Part shown: piece after piece, positions 1 to 4,874 of the stretch | Position numbering within the stretch: position 1 is the stretch's first letter | Layout: each line of letters begins with the position of its first letter | Assembly: GCA_045863575.1 (NCBI GenBank) | Contig: BTUC01000385.1 | Span: forward strand, 1-6,943 | Direction of reading: 5' to 3' | DNA length: 6,943 bases | Origin: JAAXZI01 sp045863575 | GTDB taxonomy: Bacteria > Planctomycetota > Phycisphaerae > UBA1845 > PWPN01 | Notes under the pieces: model-generated | Seen by the model: the letters and a program-made list of their open reading frames with translations, nothing else | What the model was told of the DNA's origin: nothing | Database searches by the model: none | Position numbers and translations under genes: made by a program

Positions 1-191
1 GAACCGTAGTTGCCCACACCATAGCCGGGCGAGGTCTGATGCCCGTATCCCGCCTCTCCATAGCCCTGACCAGGAGCGGCGCCCGCACCCTGAACACCCT
101 CCGGCTGATCCTGGCGTTCCCGCTCACGATGTGCTCCGAAGGAGGGCTGACCGTGCTGCTGTTCTCTCGGGTTTTCACGCGGAGGGCTCAT
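1..191 (-). CDS. Unrecognised Gly/Gln/Tyr-rich small protein, 3' end beyond the window
   Basis: The frame opens with ATG at 191-189 and stays open for 63 codons to the left edge, so the protein is incomplete at its C-terminus. A good ribosome binding site, GGGAGG, lies 8 bases before the ATG. The N-terminal half is very polar (MSPPRENPREQQ, then SFGAHRERERQDQ). From about residue 40 it becomes a degenerate Gly-Tyr repeat (GQGYGEAGYGHQ, then GYGVGNYG). No membrane segment, signal peptide or catalytic motif is visible. It starts inside the end of the upstream small gene (17-base overlap, different frame), so the two are probably co-transcribed and translationally coupled. Gly-Tyr-rich stretches with an 'S-F/W-FG' motif occur in some BON-domain or stress-related proteins, but the part that would decide this is outside the window. 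The family is unknown; that a gene exists here is moderately likely. Confidence 0.45.
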   Translation of the reverse strand, partial: MSPPRENPREQQHGQPSFGAHRERERQDQPEGVQGAGAAPGQGYGEAGYGHQTSPGYGVGNYG

Positions 192-444
192 GGCGGGTTC
201 CTCCCTTCTGGGGTTGAGGAGACTCTGGTCGGGGCACACGGGTCAGGTTGTCGACGTCGGAACCAGCACTGGGGCCAAAGGCGGCCGGATCATGCCCATC
301 CGGGCCCTCACCGTGGCCGCGGCCGGAGTGCTCATACTCTCTGGCCTGATCCCCAAAACTCGTTTCCGGTGGGTAGGGCTCACCCGCCGAGTCCGGCGGC
401 ACCTGCTCTGGGGACGGCTGATTGTGGGGGCGTTTTGGCCACAT
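175..444 (-). CDS. Unrecognised Pro/Gly-rich small protein (89 aa)
   Basis: I chose ATG at 444-442 because AGGAG sits 7 bases upstream of it. A TTG at 468 would add eight residues but has no ribosome binding site. The predicted 89-residue protein begins MWPKRPHNQPSPEQ and is rich in Pro, Gly, Glu, Asp and His throughout. It has no hydrophobic segment and looks disordered and cytoplasmic. A motif, TSFGDQAREYE, near the middle resembles PSFGAHRERER in the overlapping downstream gene, so the two may share a short module or have arisen from one gene by a frameshift. No domain family is recognised. The two in-phase signals (a ribosome binding site for each gene) argue for two genes rather than one broken one. 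Low complexity makes chance open frames likely in GC-rich DNA, hence the modest confidence. Confidence 0.45.
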   Translation of the reverse strand: MWPKRPHNQPSPEQVPPDSAGEPYPPETSFGDQAREYEHSGRGHGEGPDGHDPAAFGPSAGSDVDNLTRVPRPESPQPQKGGTRHEPSA

Positions 445-539
445 GGTCGCTCTCCTGGGGAGACACAAGGCTTAACGTTGAAAACTTCGCAATGCCTCGT
501 GCTCCGGCCCAATGCGGAAAAATTGTCGTGGCCCTCAGT

Positions 540-568
540 TTCCTAGCCTTCACCGGAGGAGAAGTCAA
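540..568 (-). promoter_or_regulatory. Candidate promoter for the small minus-strand gene pair
   Basis: Read on the minus strand, TTGACT (568-563) matches the sigma-70 -35 consensus at five of six positions. It is followed after 17 bases by TAGGAA (545-540), a poor -10 box with three matches. Transcription would start near 533, leaving about 90 bases of leader before the ATG at 444. The spacing and the -35 box are good and the -10 box is weak, so this is only a candidate. Confidence 0.3.
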
Positions 569-641
569 CCGAAGGCTTAGGCGGCACAGCAGGTTAGGAA
601 AGAATTAGAGGCGTCACGCGAGGGACCTGACGGAGACCGGA

Positions 642-721
642 ACAGAGGGGGGCCGCCCAGACGAGGAGGGCGCGCAGCGATCACGCTGACGCTCCTCGCC
701 CGGCAACTTCCCCCGCTCTGT
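642..721. repeat. Large imperfect inverted repeat (nested hairpins) in the gene-free stretch
   Basis: ACAGAG followed by GGGGG (642-652) is complementary to CCCCC, one bulged G, then CTCTGT (710-721), an outer stem of 11 pairs. Nested inside, CGAGGAG (662-668) pairs with CTCCTCG (692-698), and within that CAGCG (675-679) pairs with CGCTG (684-688) around a four-base ATCA loop. A competing pairing exists between CCCC (711-714) and GGGG (726-729), flanked by AACT and AGTT. There is no T-tract, so a classical intrinsic terminator is not supported. It lies downstream of the hydrolase gene and upstream of the small-gene pair, so it could be a folded 3' RNA element, a Rho-independent-like attenuator without a U run, or a decayed palindromic repeat element. 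Confidence 0.45.
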
Positions 722-738
722 AAAAGGGGCGAGTTGCT

Positions 739-780
739 CACTCAGCACTCAGCACTCAGCACTAAGTACTCAGCACTCAT
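739..780. repeat. Tandem heptamer repeat, six units of CACTCAG
   Basis: Three perfect CACTCAG units (739-759) are followed by three single-change variants: CACTAAG, TACTCAG and CACTCAT (760-780). The following heptamer, CGCTCAC, is too degraded to count. The last unit contains the TGA stop (779-777, minus strand) of the hydrolase gene, so the array abuts and slightly enters the coding region. Short heptameric arrays of this kind are typical intergenic repeats in some bacteria and can change length by slippage. Here a length change would alter only the 3' untranslated part of the message. Confidence 0.85.
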
Positions 781-2477
781 CGCTCACGCATCGTGAGCCG
801 CTGGACGGGTTGAATGAGGGGGAGAATGACTTGGGATGGATGGTCGCGACTGCAAAGCACCTCGTTGTGCGCGGGCAGGACGGGCGCCATCGGCCAGCCG
901 GGGAAACCGGTATTGAGGTTCACGTCGAACCGAGGGTAATTGCTGCTGCTGATGGCCACCCGGATGCGATGGCCCTTGTTGAAGATCATGCTGGTGGACC
1001 AGAGATCGACACCGATCTCGGTGGGCTCGCCGGGCTTGAGGAGTGCAAGACGGTCGGGCCCCTGGCGGTGACGGCAACGGCCGAGACCATCCGCGATGAG
1101 CATGCTTCGGCCATCCGGATAAACGTCCGTGAGCTTGACGGTAAAGTCAGTGTCCACCCGATCGGAGATAATGGTCAGCTTGGCGACCAGACGACCGGTC
1201 ACCTCGACAGGTTCGGGCAACGGATCGCTGGTGAAGACCAGCACATCCGGCCGCGACTCCAGCTCGCGCTGGTCGTAGGGACCGGAGGGCAGGACCAGGA
1301 GACAGCCGCCCTTCGTTGGAACGGGGTTTAGCGGATCGTAATTGAAGGTCTTGCGGGCGGTAAGGCTTTGCGGCGGGGATGCCCTCAGCGAGCCATCCGC
1401 GTGCAGGTAGAACGATGTAGGCACGGCCGGCACCGGCCAGTTGTCGGCCGTCTTCCACTGGTTTCCGGGGGCGTTCTTCTCGCCGATGGCCCCCATGGTG
1501 TAATACTGGACGGCCGGCACTTTTTCGATGCCAGTATCGACCCCTTTAAGGTAGTAGTCGAACCACTCGGTGCTCCCGCAGCCATGAGGGAGCTGCTGCG
1601 AGTTAGGTGGGAAGTTGAACTCACCCACCGGCCGCCCGTTGGGACCGCCGTGGGCCCAGGGACCAATGATGAGCTTCTGGTTACCGGCCGTCGAACGCCC
1701 ATCGCCATACTGGCGGCTCACGAAACCGTCGATCGTGCCCTGCTGGAAGACATCGTACCATCCGCCGAAGTGCACGGCCGGGATGTCGGTGGCCGGCGGG
1801 TGGGCGATTGAATCGAGGTCTTTCCAGTGCTGGTCGTAGAAGGGGTGAAGCACGGTCAGCCAGACATTATCCGGGTCAAAGCCACCGTCCGTCAGCCAGC
1901 CAACCACCAGAGAGGCCCGCAAGCCGCCTCCAGCGTAAGCCGCGTGATGATAAAGACTGGGGGCGGCCACGAGAATGTACTGCGCGAGCAGGCCCGGCGG
2001 ATTCGCACCGGCCAGCATGCACTGTGTGATGCCCATGGCTGAGGCGCCTTCGGTGCCGATACGTCCGTTGCTCCACGGCTGCTGGCGGATCCAGCGGAGC
2101 GTGTCCGCACCGTCCTGGTGCTTGCCCCACCCGCAGTCAAGGAAGGCCAGGTCCTTGCCTTCCGAGTCAAAGCGCCCGCGCATGTCCTGCAACACCATGA
2201 CGTAGCCTTGCTGGGCCTGGGCGCCGTACTCGCGGTTGTAGCGAGTCCGGCCGTACGGGGTGCGTATGAGCCGCACGGGCCACCTCGGGCCTCCGCGCAG
2301 CGGGAGGTAAACGTCGGTCGCCAGCTTCGTGCCGTCGGACATGGGCACCATGACGGTGAGATCCGGTCGCGGATCCGCACCGGGCGCGGGGCTGCTGAAG
2401 GCCGCAAGACCAAGCAGCAGCGCGACACGCATGCGCCTGCTGGACAAGGATGGTTGACTGATTTCGAGGAAGTTCAT
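777..2477 (-). CDS. Secreted CocE/NonD family (peptidase S15-like) alpha/beta hydrolase
   Basis: The 566-residue product matches the cocaine esterase/X-Pro dipeptidyl-peptidase family in length and layout. An export signal comes first: Arg-Arg near residue 15, a hydrophobic VALLLGLAAF core, then PAPGA as a likely cleavage site near residue 34. The alpha/beta-hydrolase domain follows, with the oxyanion-hole tyrosine in RTPYGR (Y75), the nucleophile in EGASAMG (S146), the acid in GGWYDVF (D242) and the base in IGPWAHG (H276). The C-terminal beta-sandwich typical of the family runs from about residue 410, with DTDFTVKLTDVYPDG and the late NKGHRIRVAISSSNYPR. The protein probably hydrolyses ester or amide bonds outside the cytoplasm; the substrate cannot be told. 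The frame is open to an ATG at 2615, but that start adds 46 unlike residues and lies upstream of the best promoter. ATG 2477 is preferred; ATG 2432, just before the hydrophobic core, is also possible. No strong ribosome binding site decides this. Confidence 0.93.
   Translation of the reverse strand: MNFLEISQPSLSSRRMRVALLLGLAAFSSPAPGADPRPDLTVMVPMSDGTKLATDVYLPLRGGPRWPVRLIRTPYGRTRYNREYGAQAQQGYVMVLQDMRGRFDSEGKDLAFLDCGWGKHQDGADTLRWIRQQPWSNGRIGTEGASAMGITQCMLAGANPPGLLAQYILVAAPSLYHHAAYAGGGLRASLVVGWLTDGGFDPDNVWLTVLHPFYDQHWKDLDSIAHPPATDIPAVHFGGWYDVFQQGTIDGFVSRQYGDGRSTAGNQKLIIGPWAHGGPNGRPVGEFNFPPNSQQLPHGCGSTEWFDYYLKGVDTGIEKVPAVQYYTMGAIGEKNAPGNQWKTADNWPVPAVPTSFYLHADGSLRASPPQSLTARKTFNYDPLNPVPTKGGCLLVLPSGPYDQRELESRPDVLVFTSDPLPEPVEVTGRLVAKLTIISDRVDTDFTVKLTDVYPDGRSMLIADGLGRCRHRQGPDRLALLKPGEPTEIGVDLWSTSMIFNKGHRIRVAISSSNYPRFDVNLNTGFPGWPMAPVLPAHNEVLCSRDHPSQVILPLIQPVQRLTMRER
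782..798. repeat. Perfect hairpin over the last codons of the hydrolase gene
   Basis: GCTCACG (782-788) and CGTGAGC (792-798) are perfect inverted arms around a three-base loop. They cover the last codons before the hydrolase stop. No T-run follows in the direction of transcription, so it is not a standard terminator, though it may stabilise the 3' end of the message. Confidence 0.5.
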
Positions 2478-2559
2478 GCGGTGATTCTCGGTCTCCGGAC
2501 TGGTGCGTCGGCAAGCGGAGCCCGCCGGGAAGCGCTGGGGCTTCGGCGCTGCCGGGGCG

Positions 2560-2588
2560 ATTTTACCGATCAGCCCCAGGGGCCGCAA
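2560..2588 (-). promoter_or_regulatory. Candidate promoter for the hydrolase gene
   Basis: On the minus strand TTGCGG (2588-2583) is followed after exactly 17 bases by TAAAAT (2565-2560), a -10 box with five of six consensus matches. Predicted start is near 2553, giving a leader of about 75 bases to the ATG at 2477. A perfect odd palindrome, GCCCCAGGGGC (2573-2583), fills part of the spacer and could be an operator. This promoter lies downstream of the ATG at 2615, which argues against that longer start. Confidence 0.45.
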
Positions 2589-2623
2589 ACACCGAAAAAC
2601 GGCGGTTTTAAACAAACGTGCTG

Positions 2624-2652
2624 TTGGCCGGTCCGGTCTTATTCCGTATACT
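2624..2652 (+). promoter_or_regulatory. Candidate sigma-70-type promoter for cdaA
   Basis: TTGGCC (2624-2629) and TATACT (2647-2652) are separated by 17 bases; the -10 box matches the consensus at five of six positions. Transcription would start near 2659, giving a leader of about 50 bases before the cdaA ATG. It is back to back with the hydrolase promoter, with the two -35 boxes about 35 bases apart. Confidence 0.55.
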
Positions 2653-2663
2653 GATGTAAAGAA

Positions 2664-2677
2664 GGCACTTCAGTGCC
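2664..2677 (+). promoter_or_regulatory. Hairpin in the cdaA leader
   Basis: GGCACT (2664-2669) and AGTGCC (2672-2677) form a perfect six-pair inverted repeat separated by TC. It falls within the first 20 bases of the predicted cdaA transcript. It could be a 5' stabilising stem or a protein binding site on DNA; the sequence does not say which. It is too short and has no T-run, so it is not a terminator. Confidence 0.4.
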
Positions 2678-2709
2678 GGCGATGGGCATCTTACCGCGAT
2701 CGAGCACAC

Positions 2710-3681
2710 ATGGGGATTCTGGATTACCTCAGCAACCTGTTCTTCTCCGAAGCCTATCGGCCGTGGACCATCCCCATCGAGATGCTGCTTATCGGCGTAG
2801 TCATCTACGTCGTGCTGAGGTTTCTGCATGGTACACGCGGCGCCCACCTGTTGCAGGGCCTGGTAATCCTGTTGGTGGTGGGCTTTCTGGTGGTTCGCGT
2901 CCTGGCGGACCAATTCGGGCTCGAGCGGATCGCCGTCCTTTATCAGCCGTTCGTCTGGACCGCCCTGCTGACCACCTTGATCGTCTTTCAACCGGAGCTG
3001 CGCCGCGGCCTCATGCGCATCGGTGAGACCCGCTTCCGCCGAAGCCGCCAGAGCGAGCTCGACGAAACATCGAAAGCCATCGCGGCAGCCTGTGCCCAGC
3101 TCTCCAAGAATAAGATCGGCGCGCTCATCGCCGTTGAACGCGATATCGGCCTATCTGCCCTGGCCGAACAGGGCGTCAAGCTGGACGCGGCCCTGACCCC
3201 GGAGCTGCTCAACACCATCTTCTGGCCCGGTTCGGCCCTCCATGATCTCGGCGTGATCATCCAGCGTGGGCGGATCGCGGCCGCGGGGTGCCCCTTCCCG
3301 TTGGGTGACATTGAAGGCATGGACCGCACCCTGGGCAGCCGCCACCGGGCCGCCATCGGTCTGAGCTTCGACTCGGATGCGTTGGTGGTGGTGGTCAGTG
3401 AGGAAACCGGCTCCATTTCGATTGCCCAGAGGGGTCACCTCGAGCGACATATCCCTGCGGACCGGCTTTATGGGATGCTGCGCCGGCTCCTGGCCAGCCC
3501 TCGCGTCGGCGAGCCAGAGCCCCCGGCGCCGCGCGCCAGTGACGAGGTCGACCTCGCGGCCTCGAAGCCTGAGTCCAAGCTTGAGCAGGAGCAAGTCAGT
3601 GTAGACCGCGTGGCCGGCAAATCACCGGTGACCGGTGAGTTGGGCCGAGCCAAACGGCCGGCGGAGGCGGCTCCGGTATGA
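2710..3681 (+). CDS. cdaA: Diadenylate cyclase CdaA (c-di-AMP synthase), membrane-bound
   Basis: CdaA condenses two ATP into the second messenger c-di-AMP at the inner face of the membrane. The 323-residue product has the full CdaA layout. Three membrane segments lie at about 22-39, 47-66 and 74-94, ending in the family landmark FQPELRR (93-99). The DAC domain spans about 120-262, with AVERDIGL (141-148), the ATP/metal-site segment LHDLGVII (177-184), the RHR motif (211-213) and VSEETGSISIA (229-239). The signature is normally Asp-Gly-Ala; here it is D179-L180-G181, with the aspartate kept. A polar tail of about 60 residues follows the domain, which looks disordered. I start at ATG 2710 because MGILDYLSN matches where CdaA proteins begin; the open frame continues upstream to 2503 through promoter sequence. 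The ribosome binding site is poor. The stop overlaps the next gene by four bases (ATGA), so the two are coupled. Confidence 0.93.
   Translation: MGILDYLSNLFFSEAYRPWTIPIEMLLIGVVIYVVLRFLHGTRGAHLLQGLVILLVVGFLVVRVLADQFGLERIAVLYQPFVWTALLTTLIVFQPELRRGLMRIGETRFRRSRQSELDETSKAIAAACAQLSKNKIGALIAVERDIGLSALAEQGVKLDAALTPELLNTIFWPGSALHDLGVIIQRGRIAAAGCPFPLGDIEGMDRTLGSRHRAAIGLSFDSDALVVVVSEETGSISIAQRGHLERHIPADRLYGMLRRLLASPRVGEPEPPAPRASDEVDLAASKPESKLEQEQVSVDRVAGKSPVTGELGRAKRPAEAAPV
3622..3638 (+). repeat. 17-base perfect palindrome near the 3' end of cdaA
   Basis: TCACCGGT (3622-3629) and ACCGGTGA (3631-3638) are exact inverted arms around a single G. A second small inverted repeat, GGCCG (3643-3647) with CGGCC (3655-3659), follows directly. 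Both lie inside the low-complexity tail of cdaA and just upstream of the GGAGG (3663-3667) that serves the next gene, so a stem here could affect its translation. Confidence 0.5.
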
Positions 3682-4778
3682 GACTCCAGATTCGCCTGCT
3701 CCTCGAAACTTTCGCCCTCACCGCTCTCATCTGGACGTACGCCGATCAGGCCGGCTTTGAATCCTGGGACGGCACCATCCTGGTGAAAGTCTCCGCGCCC
3801 CAGAACATCGTCGTTCGCATCAAGGGACCCCGGGGCGACGTGCAGGATTCCATCAGCCTGCCCCTGAAACTGCGCGGGCCCAAATCAGCCATCCGCCGCC
3901 TGGAGCAGGACCGCGGCGCCGGGGGATCCCCCCTCACATTGACGCTGACGATCAGAGAAGACCTGGAAACGCAAACGCCCCACACCCGAGACGTGCGCGA
4001 CGAGATCAGCCGGTTACCCGCTATTCGAGATCGAGGCTTGCAGGTGGCGGACCTGCCGGTCCAGGCCATCACCTTTACACTGGATCGCTATGTGGGAGTA
4101 ACCCTCGACGTGGATACCGATCCCGGCGTGTTCACCGACGACCTGGTCAGCAAGCCGGAGATCCGGCCGCGGTCAGTCGTCGCCCGCGTGCTGGAAAGCG
4201 AGCTGCAGAAGCTCGGTACCCGGGAGCCGCGGCACGTTGTTTCCATTGAGGAAGCCATTCGGACGCGTGCGGACGAGTCTTCGCCCACTTTCAACGTATC
4301 GCTGGGTACAAAATGGCAAGGCATAGACGCTACCTTCAAACCCGAACAGGTGCGGGTCACGGTGCGTCTGGCCAAACTGTACGAGCAGCAGCATCTGACC
4401 CTCATTCCCCTCCAGGTGCTCCCGCCGCCGGGAACCACCAACTGCGACTTCGAAATCGAGTACCAGACCGACGCGGATCTCGTCCAGGACATCGACGTCC
4501 GCGTTCCCATCGGCAAGACTCAGGCGTTGATCAACGCAGACGTCTGGGCCGTATTACCGCTGGAGAAAAGCGACATTCCGGGGGCGGTCCAGCCCAATCG
4601 GCCGACGGCCAGCGCCCCTGCCCCCACCGAGGGCTGGACCCAGCGCGAGATCCGGTTCATATTCCCGCAGGGCTTCGAGGACGTCCGTCTCGAGGGGCTG
4701 CCGCGGATAGTGAAGTTCCGCGTAAAGCAGAAGACAACCACACCCGGCCTCCTGGCCCCCCTCGAACCGTTGCCCTGA
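3678..4778 (+). CDS. CdaR/YbbR-like membrane-anchored regulator of CdaA
   Basis: The 366-residue product has one N-terminal membrane segment (about 6-23, ending LIWTYADQ, like the W-x-Y end of YbbR anchors). The rest is extracytoplasmic and rich in beta strands. Two stretches have YbbR-like form: about 34-140, with KLRGPKSAIRRL, and about 139-232, with PEIRPRSVVARVLESELQKL followed by EQVRVTVRL. In other bacteria CdaR binds CdaA through this topology and modulates c-di-AMP output. A further beta-rich segment with no clear repeat follows, then a Pro-rich linker near 305-313 and a short C-terminal strand region. Similarity is at the level of pattern, so position next to cdaA carries much of the call. 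The start is ATG 3678, overlapping the cdaA stop (ATGA), with GGAGG ten bases upstream. Such overlap implies matched production of the two proteins. Not seen: the usual glmM downstream. Confidence 0.75.
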   Translation: MRLQIRLLLETFALTALIWTYADQAGFESWDGTILVKVSAPQNIVVRIKGPRGDVQDSISLPLKLRGPKSAIRRLEQDRGAGGSPLTLTLTIREDLETQTPHTRDVRDEISRLPAIRDRGLQVADLPVQAITFTLDRYVGVTLDVDTDPGVFTDDLVSKPEIRPRSVVARVLESELQKLGTREPRHVVSIEEAIRTRADESSPTFNVSLGTKWQGIDATFKPEQVRVTVRLAKLYEQQHLTLIPLQVLPPPGTTNCDFEIEYQTDADLVQDIDVRVPIGKTQALINADVWAVLPLEKSDIPGAVQPNRPTASAPAPTEGWTQREIRFIFPQGFEDVRLEGLPRIVKFRVKQKTTTPGLLAPLEPLP

Positions 4779-4862
4779 GTCGGCCAAGTGTCCACCGACA
4801 GGAACCCTGGTGGCGAATGGCCGAGCCCGGGCAGCGGAAATCCCTGTCGTGCCCCGATCGGA

Positions 4863-4868
4863 TATAAT
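4863..4868 (+). promoter_or_regulatory. Perfect TATAAT box just upstream of proA
   Basis: TATAAT lies in the 96-base gap after the cdaR-like gene. The usual distance from a -10 box places the transcription start at about 4875, the first base of the proA ATG. No good -35 hexamer is found 15-19 bases upstream (the best is around 4840-4846), so the promoter would be weak or rely on an activator. There is no ribosome binding site between it and the ATG, consistent with a leaderless message. Confidence 0.45.
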
Positions 4869-4874
4869 GGCTTC

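Larger units (their letters stand above)
445..776. other. Gene-free stretch between the hydrolase gene and the small-gene pair
   Basis: About 330 bases with no open frame I would call a gene on either strand. The open frames that cross it are low-complexity and lack ribosome binding sites. The stretch contains the weak minus-strand promoter (540-568), the nested inverted repeat (642-721) and the heptamer array (from 739). Both flanking transcription units run leftward, so it serves as the 3' region of one and the leader region of the other. Confidence 0.6.

Noticed and set aside
39..608. Open frame of 189 codons on the plus strand opposite the small-gene pair
   Set aside because: It has no family resemblance or ribosome binding site and looks like an antisense shadow in GC-rich sequence; the minus-strand frames have good ribosome binding sites.
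705..735. Possible intrinsic terminator for the hydrolase gene
   Set aside because: The CCCC/GGGG stem has an internal mismatch and its only T-run (minus strand) is in the loop, not after the stem.
2478..2615. 46-residue N-terminal extension of the hydrolase to an ATG at 2615
   Set aside because: The added residues precede a complete signal peptide, resemble no family member and overlap the best promoter for the gene.
2118..2654. Open frame of 178 codons antisense to the hydrolase gene
   Set aside because: It mirrors the well-supported CocE-family coding region, has no start signal of its own and no domain.
2503..2709. Upstream extension of the cdaA frame to 2503
   Set aside because: It crosses the divergent promoter region and lacks CdaA similarity; known CdaA proteins begin near MGILDYLSN.
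2659..2709. A c-di-AMP riboswitch in the cdaA leader
   Set aside because: The leader is only about 50 bases with one small stem; the known ydaO/yuaA riboswitch class is far larger and none of its conserved parts are seen.
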